NCBI GenBank assembly: GCA_033980235.1
Contig: CM067068.1
Coordinates: 33,389,046 to 33,453,045 of the forward strand
Direction: 5' to 3'
Source of the DNA: Diadema setosum
Taxonomy: Eukaryota > Echinodermata > Echinoidea > Diadematoida > Diadematidae
DNA: 64,000 nucleotides
The translations under genes were made by a program, and so were the position numbers. Shown one piece after another: positions 1 through 12,239 of the stretch. How positions within the stretch are numbered: the stretch's first letter is position 1; every line of letters starts with the position of its first letter. The notes beneath the pieces were generated by a model. It had not been told where the DNA came from and ran no database searches. It worked only from the letters and a program-made list of their open reading frames with translations.

Positions 1-477
1 AAACATTAATTGATGAAATTGAAATACATGCCAATATTTTTGGCTATGCGATTATCGATGGATGTTAAATAACTAATCCTAGAATTAGTTTTCATTTTCT
101 GATGTTTGATAAGAATTACACGTACCTCAGGCTAAAACTCCTGAATTCAAATACAGTATCACTAAACTTGAATATATCATTAATGCAGATTTTAGAGGGC
201 AATAATTATCTATGCTATCAATGACGCATATATTGCGCAAAATATATTTGCCAGTACTATTATGATCTATTAGACATATACTGTAGCTCGTTAACCACTC
301 TAAAGCATTTCCACATGCTGTAGTAGGATAGTTTGACAGGAAGTATCTTGTGGTTAATGGTGTCATAGGCTTTTTTAAAAGCTTAAAAACATGCCTGCAG
401 TGTGTTAAAATGTATGAAGAGTATGTGTGAATTTTACACACAAAGAAACATACGGACATTGACGGATATATATTATT
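1..477. other. Intergenic DNA, nothing recognised
   Basis: AT-rich sequence. The longest open frame, about 110 codons on the minus strand, has no recognisable motif and no splice context. No RNA gene or repeat was recognised by eye. Confidence 0.4.
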
Positions 478-1231
478 TGTGAACTTGCATCACAAAACCA
501 ACAAAAAGTCGCATGCACTGATTTTGAGTAAGGAGAGAAAATAGGTGAAAGGGGTCAACCTGGTCAATCTTGAGACAGTTTGTCATGTTTTCTGAAAGAG
601 AAGGCCTTCTTCTACTTTATACTAACGTTTGGAGTCATAAGGTGAACAGGAAATTGTGTTTTTAGCAGTTTTTCTCAAACACATTTTTGTAGAATACGTA
701 TGGCTTTAGAGTCCCCTAATCATTTCTTTAAAAACCTGTACAAAATTCTTTATTTTCAACCCTTATAACTTTAGAAAGGATGATGCTGCTGCTGCTGCGA
801 AAGTTGGAATTAATCATGAACAGAATGTGTTGATAGAGCATACTCAATTCCAGCTCAATCTGATAATCCATTCATTGTTGTTGCTCCGGCATGTCCGGTG
901 GTTTCCACCCTGGTTTTTTTTTTTTGTTGTTTTGTTTAGTTGTTTGTTTGTATGTTTGTATGTTTGTTTGTTTTTATTCACGGCATAGCCAGCCTGGCTT
1001 GGTAAAGATTAAGCGCTTGAGTAGACCCTGTACTTCAGAGCCTCTTTTCTCAGTTCACACTTTTTCCAGAGTGTGCGCTTTCTTCCCAATATTTGGATAG
1101 GTTTACATTGGTTTAGGAGTCTCCATTTGAATCGAGTTATACATCATTAGAGCTTAAAGTCTGCTTTTTCAGAATCTGCTCTTAGCTAAAAACAAAAACA
1201 CGATGACTGGCAGCTTTCTGTTGGGTACACA
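478..1231 (-). mobile_element. Old copy of a TA-flanked MITE family (family A)
   Basis: This is a degenerate copy, in the opposite orientation, of the element at 9171-9859, 25300-26004 and 30535-31226. The left end reads TGTGAACTTGCATCACAAAA followed by CAAAAAGTCGC. The interior matches the other copies in long blocks, such as the stretch through TTTCTGAAAGAG and the AAGCGCTTGAGTAGACCCTG block near 1010. The right terminal repeat is badly eroded (GACTGGCAGCTTTCTGTTGG). There is no coding capacity, so it would depend on a transposase made elsewhere. A short GCT-repeat run lies at 784-798. It is clearly older than the other three copies. Confidence 0.75.
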
Positions 1232-1599
1232 TTTTTTTTTTTTTCAAATTCAGAAATCGAAGTTAAACTAAAATATCGGTCCACGATTATTGACATTACC
1301 TTCTTTAATTTCTTGTAAATAGGAATAACTTTTGCAGTCGTAATATTATTTGGTGCTTGTCTAGTTATAAGGAAGTTTCACACTGGGCTTTGCGTAATGT
1401 TGCGTCAATTAAGCGAAATTCCACCTCATAACCTGGACTTTTTCAATCTTCGAAATCAAACACATTGCTAAATATTCAAATGTATACAATTCTTCTCAAT
1501 TTGTCGTTACTCGACGGAAGAATTTCACAAATTTGAATAATTACGCAGTACCCACTGCAGATTACGAGGATTAGAACCAGCACTGGCTGTCGGGCGGAA

Positions 1600-1677
1600 G
1601 CTCGGTGGTCAAGTGGATAAGACGTCTGTCAGGAGGTCAGGAGGTCAGGAGGTCGTAGGTTTGAGTCCTGCCCGAGC
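1600..1677 (+). tRNA. tRNA-like sequence (tRNA pseudogene or SINE head)
   Basis: The 5-prime end GCTCGGT pairs with the 3-prime end CCCGAGC over six of seven positions. TGGTCAAGTGG matches a polymerase III A box and GGTTTGAGTCC a B box, with one change from GGTTCGANTCC. Where the anticodon arm should be there is a short tandem run of AGGAGGTC, so no anticodon loop can be assigned and a working tRNA is unlikely. The T-rich sequence after 1690 could be a terminator or SINE tail. Similar tRNA heads are typical of SINEs, but no SINE body was recognised. Confidence 0.55.
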
Positions 1678-1719
1678 ATATGGCCATGATATATTTTTAT
1701 TTTATTTTATTTCATTTAT

Positions 1720-1895
1720 TTGCTTTTTTTTTCGGGGGGGGGGGGGAGGGATGGCTACTACTAAAGTACTGACCAATAACAGTGCTAATTTACGTCGATG
1801 TAGGGCACATTGTTGATTATTTCAGTTCTTATAATGTAAAAGTTCCCTCTTTTTGAAGGGTAGATACCCCACTCATGCAACCCCCCCCCCCCTCA
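1720..1895. repeat. Homopolymer G and C runs
   Basis: A G run near 1733-1747 is followed by a C run near 1880-1892, with non-coding sequence between. Such paired runs recur at 31.5-34.7 kb and 41.5 kb and appear to belong to a local dispersed repeat. Confidence 0.4.
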
Positions 1896-2208
1896 ATCTC
1901 AAAAGACTTACTACCCCGGCACAGTGAAGACCCACACGCAGAAAGAAATATAACACGGTAAAACAATATTACCATTTATATTATATTTCAATACAATTCA
2001 CTTTTTTTCTACTTTTTCATTAAAGTGAAAACAAAGTTCTGGTAAGGGCATGAGAACCCGTCTGGCACCATTTCATATTTGCTTGCAATATATCGAAAGA
2101 GTCTACGAAGAAACTTACCTTCCAGAAGGCTCCAGACTAACTCGGTCTCAGGGAAAACTCGACCCTATTTCAGACAATTTACACACAGTTCGTGATCGCC
2201 ATGTTCCA

Positions 2209-3621
2209 GGGGTGGTATTCTGAGACTGTTTTATCTCTGTTGTAAGTCTGTTGTAACAAATCGGTATTCTGAACACCGTTTCATCTCTGTTGTAACTTCT
2301 GTTGTAACTTCTGTTGTAACTTGTGTTTTATCTTGCGCACTCTTTGCCTGCGCATACCATTGTCTTAGGGTATGCGCACGCGCGTAACAGTGGGCGCAAA
2401 CCTGAACACCCATTGGATTACACGGTATTCTGAAAACTGTTTTATCTTCTGTTGTAAGTCATGCCCCGTGCAAGTTTATGCTTCTGAGATAAAACAGGGT
2501 GGAAGGTGTTATAACTCCGTTGTAACTTTCGTTTTAACTTAAGATGGTGAGATTATTCATCAGCTCAATATTGTGGTATGCGAGTTCAAAATAAAAAAGA
2601 TACACAAAAAATAAAAACAATGTATGTACAGAAAGGCAAATGATATAGCAGTTTGACAAAATGTAAACTCGTTCCACAATACAAAATTTGGTAACAGTAA
2701 CATTGCAAGTACATACGCGTAGCATAATTATGCACATAGATAAAAACACAAACACATGAACAGAAAGGTTACCGGCACTGTCGGCAGTAACTTGTTTTAA
2801 GCACTATTCATTTCAAAAATATCTTTCAACACATTAAATATTTTTTAATATAATTTCACTATCTTCACCAATAAGAATTCATTATCAGTACCTTTGGGTG
2901 TTTCAAAAATATTTATTGATGGGGGTGGCGCGAATTCTGAGAAAAGTATTAGAGGTCTATAAGGTTCCATGATGGAACTTGACGTGATAATGATCTCCAA
3001 GAGATATCTTGTGAAGATAGTGACAACAACAACAACAATAATAATAATGATTATAATAACATGGCATTGCAAGGGCTTAACTTAATCTAGTAGCGTCTAG
3101 TTCCCCATAAACCATGAAATTTGGGTTCCTCTTATGAACGCCAGATATCTTCTTATTTTGAAACAAAATTTCAAATAAAAAGACTCAATCTGAGATAGCT
3201 TTGCGAATCCCCTACTGCACCAACTAAAGAGTATACGTCAAAACCGGGAAGAAGGCATAATGATCAAGCTTCTCTTGTAACTTTATTTTATCTCTGGCTC
3301 TCTTTACCTGCGCATACCATTGTCCTATTTGTGCGCCCGCCAGAGAATGAGCGCTTGTTAAAACGCGCAGAGTTAAGCAAGGCGCATTTGCCCAAGAGAG
3401 CAATCTTATTGGTTGAGATGTCTTAGATGCTACTTCTAACAATATTTCCTATTGGATATGATTATTGCGATGGGCGTGGTTATCATGACTTACAACACGT
3501 TAAAACAGTTTTCAGAATACCGATTTACAACTGTTTTAGCGGTGTTGTAACTCACAGACTTACAACACAAGTTACAACACAAGTTACAACAGAGATAAAA
3601 CGGTGTTCAGAATACCACCCC
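2209..3621. mobile_element. Non-autonomous DNA element with GGGGTGGTATTCTGA termini
   Basis: The left end GGGGTGGTATTCTGAGACTG and the reverse complement of the right end (GGGGTGGTATTCTGAACACC) are inverted repeats. Both continue into GTTTTATCTCTGTTGTAA and then a stack of GTTGTAACTT motifs. Inside, CCTGCGCATACCATTGTC occurs twice in the same orientation (about 2347 and 3308), so part of the interior is directly duplicated or two related copies are fused. There is no transposase frame. The superfamily is not assigned; no convincing target-site duplication was found. Confidence 0.65.
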
Positions 3622-5990
3622 AGAACGCTATGTACAATGTAGTTTACATAGTATGGTTGAGGGGTCTAGATATCGCGCACGAAAATTTGTGATGCTCTTA
3701 TAATAAAAATTATTCCATAATCGTACCTGAATTTCTCAATAAATATCACGAAAATGCAGAAAAATCACCTCCCAGAATCTCCTGATGATACGATGACGGA
3801 GTAGTGCGCTGTCGCCGTTTGTATGTCGGACTTAATTTCATGCGTTCAATTTCTCGGGGTATGTAAAGGTCGCGCAGCTGCCCTATGTAGTTTCATGCGT
3901 GAAAGTGTCTGCCCCTCTCTGCGGCTGAACGTGCTTCGGCTTTCGTAGAATATTATAAACGATCGATCGAACAAAATACGAATTCTATCGGCTACGATCA
4001 TACGAACGAGACAAGCGAGACAAACGTCTTGGCTACAACATCCTTAAAAAAGATTTTAAGCAAAGGTAGGTAAATTATAACGTAAAAAATTCGGAAATTT
4101 AGTGAAAACTTTGTTCCAAAAAATTGGAAATTTAGTGAAAAATTTGTTTGAAATCTAAATTTCTTACCTGCTTCCTTCTCATGTTTAGCGGTTGTCAGGT
4201 ATGTTTATTCCATGGGCGTATCGGCAAATTTTGCGCTTAGTCTTACGCGTATTAATGCTTGCTATACGCAGTTACGCTATGCGCGATCATTACGTCACTG
4301 CGCGAGACCTAGTACCCTTACTATACAGGCCGCTCCCATATGCATAGTACAACCAATACAACTCATCCCGCCGTCAAGTTATCCCCGAGTCCGAGTCTAG
4401 CCTGACCCCGTTCGGGTAAGTTCTGAGACTGAACTTTTTTGGTTAATATTTCCCATTTTCGTCGTTACCCATCGAATATCTTGTTATTACAGCGTTATTC
4501 CGCACATTTCCTAGGCATACGTTCACATTTTGGAGCAAAATTTGACAACTTTTGCAGGCGTACCAGAACCTTCTTTGGGCTTTAAGCATTCTTTTTAAAT
4601 CCCCTGAACGCCCATCAGATCGCTGAATTTCAGTTCTAACTAGAGTACGCACTTTAGTGCGCGCATGCAAACTTCAAGTACACGCAGCCTGAACTCCCAA
4701 GTTCATTGACCCTACCTGAAAAAATATCAAAATCCTTCATAAATTCCCCCAAAATTATCGGATCACTACTTAAAGTTAATCGTTTGTTATTTTCAACCTT
4801 TCCTGCAAGTTTCATCCCAATCCGTTAACTACTTTTTAAGTTATTTTGCACACGGACAAACGAACGAACGAACAAACCAACAGTAACGAAAACATAATCT
4901 CCTCCCTAGTCGTATTTTCAAGTTCAAGTTTAACTTCTTCAGTGACAGAAATAATTCATATTCATAATTCATAATTTGTACAGAGAAAATAACAATAATT
5001 TAAAACTTATTGAAGCGTTACATTGCAATGGATGCTGGGGTGACCAAAGTGGAATATGTAGTGTGAAAAACGGAGGGGTCCAAGGGGGAAAAATACTTGT
5101 AGAGTGTTGGCCCCTCTCGAATAGAAATTGAAAAAAAAAATCGATGCAAAAATTTGTTAAAACAGCAACAAAGCAGTGTAAAAGAAGTTTGGCAGTCCAC
5201 AGACGGACAAACAGTTACACACAAAACAACAACAAACAAATAAAAATGAAATAAGACTGGGACAGCAACAAGAATACTTGTAGAGTAAGTACTGACTTGA
5301 CGACACAAGTTAATTATACAGGAAACAAGGCATGCGTTCCAAAATTGTAGTAAAATAGACAGGAATATGCAGCAGAGACAGCGATCCTCGGAGGTTCGAG
5401 GAAAAGAAGAAAAGAAGAATTTACAACAAGCCGTCAACTGCGAACTAGGTTAAAGAAAATCTACTTATAGCCTTTCCTTAGACAAGAGTAGCGCTAATAA
5501 AAACAGCAATGCAGCTTTTAGAGACGTTAAACAAAGTAAGTATAAGCCTTTGAATAATACAAACTAATCCCATCAGGGGGTTTGTATACGAGTGGGCAAT
5601 GACATAATGGTAAACTCCAACATCAAGAGTTTAAAATTGTCAAATCACCTCAAGAAAGATACCATAACAATCGTCAAAGATAACGTTTCTTGGAATTTTG
5701 TTGATTTCAATTTGATATGCGTATGCTAAGAAGTATGGGTATTGAAGTTGGGAGCTAATTTTTCTTTTCATTTTCAGTTAAAAATTAACCAAATTATAAT
5801 TTGATTTATCTCTTGAAGAATTCAGAATTACACAACTCTCATATCTTACCAATAAGGGTAATAGGTACACTTTTCAATTACTAATCAAAGAAAATCTTGG
5901 TCGTTTTTTTTTGTTGTTATCATGTCTTTTTTAAACTACAATTTTCTCAAGTTTGACCAATACAGCGATGTACGTCCGACACTGTAAACG
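3622..5990. other. Intergenic DNA with one probable dispersed repeat end
   Basis: No gene is recognised. Around 4690-4910 the sequence ends in an ACAAACGAACGAACGAAC run followed by a CTCCTCCCTAG-type end, a form seen at the ends of dispersed repeats in many marine animals; the family was not identified. Open frames here, including a 139-codon minus frame at 5018-5437, have no recognisable domain. Confidence 0.3.
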
Positions 5991-6006
5991 AGGATATATA
6001 TATATA

Positions 6007-6251
6007 TGAAGAGTTTGTTTGCAAAAACCGATAGGTCCATTTTTGAAGATTTTGAAGTACGGTCTCTGTCATAAAGTACAAAATAATACCTTTTAAATGA
6101 TACATTGGGCACTACGTATAAAGGTATATTTTTGAAGTTATGGTCAAAAGAAGCAAACATTTTCTTATTATTCTCTTTATTTTTCTTGACCTTTAATCGC
6201 AAATATCTCCATTTGACAAATATGGACTTATCGGTTTTTGCAAACAAACTC

Positions 6252-6255
<4 letters not shown>
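6007..6255. mobile_element. 249-bp MITE (family B) inside a TA microsatellite
   Basis: The ends TGAAGAGTTTGTTTGCAAAA and its inverted counterpart at 6222-6255 form a terminal inverted repeat of about 32 bp. Both sides abut TA runs (5996-6006 and 6256-6287), so a TA target is likely. A related sequence occupies 19822-20055. The conceptual peptides of both copies are similar only because the DNA is a repeat; no function is implied. Confidence 0.7.

Positions 6256-6287
<32 letters not shown>
6256..6287. repeat. (TA)n microsatellite
   Basis: About sixteen TA units directly follow the family B MITE, and shorter TA runs lie on its other side. Confidence 0.9.
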
Positions 6288-6289
<2 letters not shown>

Positions 6290-6339
6290 CATTAATCTGA
6301 AGCGAGATAAACGACAGCACTTAGGGTACAAAGTACATT

Positions 6340-9000
6340 TATAATAATAATAAAGTACATTTATAATGCGCCATGTTTATCATTACTGATACTCTCGGCG
6401 CATGAGAGCCTGCACAATTCTTCACATGCTGTGTACACTTAAACGTTAATATTACAACCTTTCAGCCCAGTCCGTATTCAATATTGGATTATAATCAACC
6501 AAAACTACAATTAAACAAATATAATTTAACTAGAGTCTTGAAATGAGAGTATGAAGTTTCCTGACGGATGTTGGGTGGGAGAGTGTTCCATAGATGAGGT
6601 CCAATGTATGAGAAAGACCGTGCCCCCCAACTGTGATGTATGCGTGGAATGTGAAGCAGACTAGAGGTTGAGGAGCGTAGTTGCCTTGGTGGAGTGTAGA
6701 GTTGTATTAAGTTCTGGATGTATTGTGGAGCTGTGCTGTAGTGCTTGGTATACAAGAAGGAGAATCTTGAATTGGATGGGGGCGTTGACTGGAAGCCAGT
6801 GGAGCTTCTTGAGGATGGGTGAGATATGGGATGATGACTTGCTTAGTGTGACCAGTCTGGCAGCGGAGTTTTGAAGACGCTGAAGTCGGTTGATTTGATA
6901 GTCGGGGAGGTTGGCGAGTATTGAATGACAAAAGTCGAGTCTTGACGATATAAGAGAGTGCACAACCATTTCCGTTGCTCTTTTGGAAAGAAACTTACGG
7001 ATTTGTGTAAGGTTTCGAAGTTGATATCTGACTGATTTAGTGACACATGATACATGACTATTCAGAGTCATGTTGCCATCCAAGATGACGCCAAGATTTC
7101 TGCAGCTCTCCTTTGGCTGTTGTACAGTGCCTACAATGATGAAAGAGGGTGTATGAACTTTGTTTATCATTCCCCTAGAACCAAGAAGTATGACCTCAGA
7201 CTTGGCTCCGTTGAGTTTCAGGTTGTTGTCTGTCATCCAAGACTGGATGTCCGCCACACAATCTTCCAGCTGACTGACAGCAGCAAGGAGGTTATCATCT
7301 CTGGGTGGAAAAGTTGGGTGTCGTCAGCATAGCTATGATAATCTACCTTGTGAGAGCGGATCAGTTCTCCGAGTGGCTGGATATACACAGAAAACAGGAG
7401 CGGGCCACAAACAGAACCTTGCGGAACACCATATTTGAGATTTGTGGTACTTGACTGAACTTCCGCTATGGATACACGCTGTTGACGGTTGGTAAGATAT
7501 GACCGAAACCAGTTCAGGGCTTTACCAGTCACTCCAAAAGTGCTGAGTAAATCAAGCAGCGATGCGTGGCGGACAGTATCAAACGCTGCTGAAACGTCCA
7601 GCATCACAACACCAATCAGGTTTCAATTGTCCATCTCATCTAAGACAAAGTCACTCAGCCCAGCCATCAGAGTTTCGACACTATGATGGCTCCTGTATGC
7701 TGACTGACGATTATCGAGTATGTTGTTGGATGATAAGTGCTCATTTAGACGGCAGAAGACTGCACGCCCGATAACCTTGGAGAGAAATGGTAGATTGGAC
7801 ACTGGTCTGTAATTATGCAAAGAGTTTCGATCTAAGCCAGCCTTTTTCAGCACCGGCCTGACAATGGCAGTCTTGAGGGAATCAGGCACGACACCTTTCT
7901 CAAAGCTAGAATTGATGATGTTAGTGATGGTTGAAATCATGACTGGCATGCATTTCTTCAGGAGATGCGTGGGCATAGGATCCAACTTACAGGACTTTGT
8001 GACTGACTTTGCAATGAGAGATTGGACTTCATCAGGACTGACCGGATGAAGGGATTCCAGGACACTTGTGATATGAACTGGGGATAGACGTACAGTTTGA
8101 GATCCTGATTCTGTAGCCAGAGTTGAACAAACCAATTCAACTTTCTGCTGATAAAACAGACTGAACTCATTAACAAGACACTGGACATCTTCATATGCTT
8201 CCTGTTCAGAAGTTCATCAGTTAGACGAAATAATCTCTTGGAATCCTGCGCACAGTCATCCACAAGGTCATTGTAGTAGCTAATCTTGGCTTTTCTTATA
8301 GCTGATTGGACAACCTGCCTTTGTTTGACGAAGAGCTGCCGATGAATTTCCAGTTTGGTTTCACGCCATTGTTTCTCAAGCTGTCTTCTTAGTTATTTCT
8401 CTCAAGTTATCTCATCATTATACCAACTTGTGTTTGGTATGAGTTTTATTTCTCGCACTTTTCTCGGAGCATGACAATCTAGGACCTCCTCGATGATGTT
8501 GCTGTAATTCCCAACTTCCAATTCCAGACTGTCAACACTACACTTCTCAATCAGCGACATTTCCCTGAGGTCTTTCATAAAGGCTGTTGTGTCAAAGTTA
8601 CTAAGATTCCTGCATGATACTATCTTTGTCAGTGGCTGTGGTTTTGAGAGACTGAAATTGCATACAATTGCAGAGTGATCTGACAGGCTGCCAATAACTT
8701 TGAGGTTGGAGAACACATGTTTATCAGTCTCCAGCGAGATGAACAAGTCGAGATTTTGGCCACGTTCATGTGTAGACTCGTTAATATGTTGCTGCAGACC
8801 ATATGAAGACAGAAGGTCTTTAAACAGCACAACATCTGGTGAAGTAGCAGTGAAGTGGATGTAAATGGATAAAATCTCCACAAATTATCAATGATCCTGG
8901 CTGGAAGAGGCAATAATCAAGAAGGTCTGAAAATTCCTCAAAAAATGTCATTGTCATAGGCAATGCAAATATCATCAAAGGTCACTTGTATGGTTGTCGA
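6340..9000 (-). pseudogene. CR1/L2-like non-LTR retrotransposon, 5-prime truncated and broken
   Basis: Read on the minus strand, the order is endonuclease C-terminus, reverse transcriptase, C-terminal domain, 3-prime tail. The endonuclease part shows a GDF motif near 8890 and GSLSDHSAIV near 8670. The RT part shows NYRPVSNLPFLSKVIGR (about 7810), LDVSAAFDTVRH (about 7600), GVPQGSVCGPLLF (about 7410) and YADDTQLF (about 7320). HWLPV near 6790 and GARSFSYIGPHLWN near 6620 form the C-terminal region typical of CR1/L2 elements. In-frame stops lie near 8390-8405, and frame changes occur near 8880, 8150, 7610 and 7250. The 3-prime end is a TTATTATTATTA tail next to GCGC-ATTATAAATG at 6340-6372, as in L2-type elements. 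It is not functional. Confidence 0.9.
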
Positions 9001-9170
9001 AACCGAAATATGATGGTGTTGGACGTTCACTTTGAATGTCCGTCCGACACCGCGCACGTCTGACACCGTATTGTCACTCAAGTAACTCCAATTAATTAGA
9101 CATGGCACAATTAAGTTTTAACTCTTGTTCATTATAAAGTATTCTACCAAAAAAAAAAAATATATATATA

Positions 9171-9859
9171 TGTGACCCTGCACCACAAAACGAACAAAAA
9201 GTCGCCAGACATGGATTTTTAGTTTAAGGGCAGATTTTGAAAGAGCAGACTCTAAGCTTTAAAATGATGTATAACTCAATTCCAATGAACTCCCCTAACC
9301 TACCTAAATACTGGAAAGAATGCACACACTTTTGAAGAGTGTGAACTGAGAAAAGAGGCTCTGAAGTACAGGGTCCATTCAAGCGCTTAATCTTTACCAA
9401 GCCGTGCTAGCCGTACCATGAAATGAACAAAACGCCTCATGTAAACCACCAGAGCAACAACAATGAAGAGATTATCAGATTAAACTGAAATTGAGCATGT
9501 TTGATTTACACATTCTGCCCATGATTAATGCTAACTTTCAAAGCAGTAGTGTCATCCTTTCAAAAGTTATTAGACTTGAAAAAGAAGAGTGTGCATAGGA
9601 TTTCAAGAAATGAAAAGCGGCCTCCAAGACATACCTAATTATTCTACTCTTCCCCCAAAAAGGGTTGTAGAAAAACTGCTAAAACACACTTTCCCATTCA
9701 TGTTAAGATCCCAAACTGAAGAATAATGTAAAAGGATAGCTCTTTCAGAAAATATGAAAAACTCAAGATTGACTTGGTTGAAACATTTCACCTTTTTTTG
9801 AGTCCTGCCATAAAATCAAGGGTTGCGACTTTTTGTTTGTTTTGTGATGCACGGTCACA
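9171..9859 (+). mobile_element. Full-length family A MITE, 689 bp
   Basis: The 5-prime end TGTGACCCTGCACCACAAAA and the 3-prime end are inverted repeats of about 34 bp, both running into AACAAAAAGTCGC. TA flanks both sides. There is no open frame of note. The target was a TA run (9161-9170). The TA duplication and CA-free termini fit the Tc1/mariner group, but no autonomous partner is present here. Confidence 0.85.
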
Positions 9860-10084
9860 TATATTCACTATGAAATCAAAGCAAATGATTACACTATATA
9901 AATCTACAAGGGATTTTAGAACAATCAAAATATAAAACAGATCTGGAGCATGTAGTTCTATACATTTACAACATGCCTGACAGCAAGTGTCTGAGCTGCT
10001 ATATTTTCTAAGTTTGATGGATATTTGAAAGTCATTGGTTACAGTGCTCAATTCTTTGAAGGACAACTTTACCTTTATTTACAC

Positions 10085-10330
10085 TTGAAATGAGTGAATG
10101 CAGCAATATCAGTTGAACACATCAGTGAATGTTTGAGGAAAATTGGACAATCCATTCAAAAGTGATGAATTTGGAGGTTTCTATGCAGTCACTGCAGGAT
10201 GTCAAGACTACTTCAGGTTATGATGTCATATGTTCACAGTGATATAAGAAAATGTAAAGAGTATTCCACAAAAGTTCATTTTTTTTTTTACAGTAAACAT
10301 TCCTCAGATTTGTCACTGATGTATGTTAAA
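10085..10330 (+). repeat. Hairpin-family repeat (family H), plus copy
   Basis: It shares ACATCAGTGAA-GTTTGAGGAAAA, the GACAATCC block, CTGCAGGAT-AAGACTACT and GATATAA-GAAAAT with 12290-12480 and 14560-14713. A partial reverse copy at 10985-11110 lies on the far side of the PLE fragment. Confidence 0.6.
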
Positions 10331-10570
10331 GGTAAGGTATAGTTCTGGTTGAGATGGGGAATATAGGTTTTAAATTTTTGTGAAAAAAAATAGCCAACCT
10401 CTTTTGAAATATCAAAGAGTATAAAATTCTATTTAAAAAAAAAATCTATTTTGAAATAGTTCAGATAAAAAAGTAAAACTAGGTGGTCCTAACAGGAGGT
10501 GGGTCCCACCTTTTAGTTGCACCTCTTTGTTTTTGGATATCTCCGCCATTCCAAAACCAATTTTCATCAA
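10330..10570. repeat. Dispersed repeat end (family S)
   Basis: The sequence starts AAAGGTAAGGTATAGTTCTG, GTTGAGATGGGGAATA and contains GGTGGGTCCCACC. A related start is found at 53696. It is probably one end of a dispersed DNA element. Confidence 0.4.
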
Positions 10571-11000
10571 ATAAATTTCAAATCGCCGAGGTAGAAAAGA
10601 TTGAGTTTTGTTTTTGTCCTTGGGGTATTGGTTGATAGTGGTGAGTGTGTCTGTGATATGTTCGAGTTGTTGTCAAAGATGTTCTTTGTCGCTGATTTGA
10701 TGAGCACGTCGGACGAGAGCGTTCGGTACTGTCCGGCGGACTGCTGGATGATGGAAGGAGCGGTAGTGAAGATATCTGTCAGTGTGAGTGGGTTTGCGGT
10801 AGACCTGGTGAGAGAAAGTGCCAGCGTTGGTTTTTGTGACGAGAACATCGAGGAAGGGGAGAGAATGATTGTTTTCCGTTTCCATTGTGAATGAGATGTG
10901 GGAATGTTGTTCGTTGAGGTGTGTAAGGAAGTCGTCCAGTTGATCTGTACGGTGTGGCCAGATGGTTTTGCACATCTCAAGCTATAGCAGTCGTCTCATC
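10560..11000 (-). pseudogene. Penelope-like element reverse transcriptase fragment
   Basis: On the minus strand, 10673-10975 encodes IWPHRTDQLDDFLTHLNEQH, then FTMETENNHSLPFLDVLV, VYRKPTHTDRYLH and HHPAVRRTVPNALVRRAHQI. This order (DFLTHLN, LPFLDVLV, YRKPTHTDRYLH) is diagnostic of the RT C-terminal part of PLEs. After a TGA stop the frame continues with LEHITDTL-NQYPK, also PLE-like, to about 10570. The catalytic YVDD region would lie upstream and is missing. No GIY-YIG endonuclease follows, so this is a dead internal fragment. Confidence 0.85.
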
Positions 11001-11110
11001 CAGTAATGGCGGTACTGAAACTTCAAAAATACTCAACTTTTGTACGGATTGTCTGATTTTCGTCAAAATTTCCCTGATGTGGATGTTCTCTTAATATTGT
11101 AAGTTTTATC
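10985..11110 (-). repeat. Hairpin-family repeat (family H), reverse partial copy
   Basis: Blocks GTCTCATCCAGTAATGGCGG and GGATTGTCTGATTTTCGTC are reverse complements of blocks in the 10085-10330 copy. The two copies bracket the PLE fragment. Confidence 0.45.
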
Positions 11111-11600
11111 ATGCAGGGTCACTAAATATATAGAATCTGGCTGCATGTAGTGTGTGTTATTGAAATCAGCCTTGTTTAAATCGTTATTGATATTTTTTTT
11201 TCTTTCTTTCTGAGGCCATGTAACCTTACAAACTCGTTATTTGATAATATAATTGCATATTCTGGAAATTCTTTCACTTTTACCCACCCATCCTAATTTT
11301 GAACGAATGAATTATGTAGGCGTTATCAATTATCATTGTTGGTTAAAAATATAACATCTGTAATCCTACATGTACATAATGACGTACCTGTATACACACT
11401 TCAGTGATGTGGTTGCAAATTTAAATACAGGTCTAAGTGAGTTTTATCATTCACTGGAATGGTTTGGAAGTGTCTGTTTATATCTCTCAAGCTAGACAAT
11501 TATTCAATGTATATAACACGTAAAAAAAAATGTAGCTATCCCGTTTGTCGATTGTCCATCACGTGACATTCAGTTACGATCATAGAGCGCCATCAGTGGC
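11111..11600. other. Intergenic DNA, nothing recognised
   Basis: No gene, RNA or clear repeat structure was seen. Short A and T runs are common. Confidence 0.35.
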
Positions 11601-11859
11601 GAGAGGTCAGACAGTTCAGATGTACTCATCCAGTTCTGCTGTATAGTATGATATAGTGTAATATACTATATATAAGATAATTAAATAGAATAACCAAGAA
11701 TTTGGAAGATTGACAGAAAAGTAAAAAAAAAATAGAATGAAAAAGAAAAAAAAAAAAACGTGGGCCACTGAAAAACAAAGCCGTAAGACGTTGGTCATTG
11801 AATATGCATATATCATTTGAAATTAATTAATGTGTATAAAAAACAACAATATATTTAAC

Positions 11860-12173
11860 GGCAATTAGTTATTAATCGCAGAATGCATTTCTGAAGAATA
11901 AGAATCGACTATATTCTAATTCACAGCTTTCCCATGTAATATTGCAGTGTGCTTTATATGGTAAAATGAGAGCATTATATGAAATAATAAGAGACTTTTC
12001 AGATATAAGTGGTTATTTTTCAATCGGTAAAAAATTTCCATTACTTTAGACAAAGATATGTGAATACTATTAATATGATCATTCAGAATTAAACTGGAGT
12101 CAGTTGTAGCTCCTAATACCTTAGTGATTTTCACTGTAATTACAATTATCATCAGTTTGTGAAAAAAGTACAT
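11860..12173 (-). pseudogene. Non-LTR retrotransposon RT thumb fragment
   Basis: The minus-strand frame reads VLGATTDSSLILNDHI and then KVMEIFYRLKNNHLYLKSLL. This matches the region after the RT catalytic core in jockey/CR1-type elements, where LGV-x-D-x-L-x-W-x-x-HI is standard. Neither the YADD core nor the C-terminal domain is present. It is an isolated relic. Confidence 0.65.
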
Positions 12174-12239
12174 TTACACCTCATATAATCAGTTTTGGAA
12201 ATATTTAACAACAATCTATTGCATGTAAACCATTGCAAA

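Noticed and set aside
5936..6344. A pair of similar open frames at 6 kb and 20 kb
   Set aside because: The shared peptide follows from copies of one MITE read on opposite strands.
7054..8049. Plus-strand frames across 7.0-8.0 kb
   Set aside because: They are antisense to the CR1/L2-like RT coding region, which explains their length.
10601..10894. 97-codon plus-strand frame
   Set aside because: It is the antisense of the PLE reverse transcriptase fragment.
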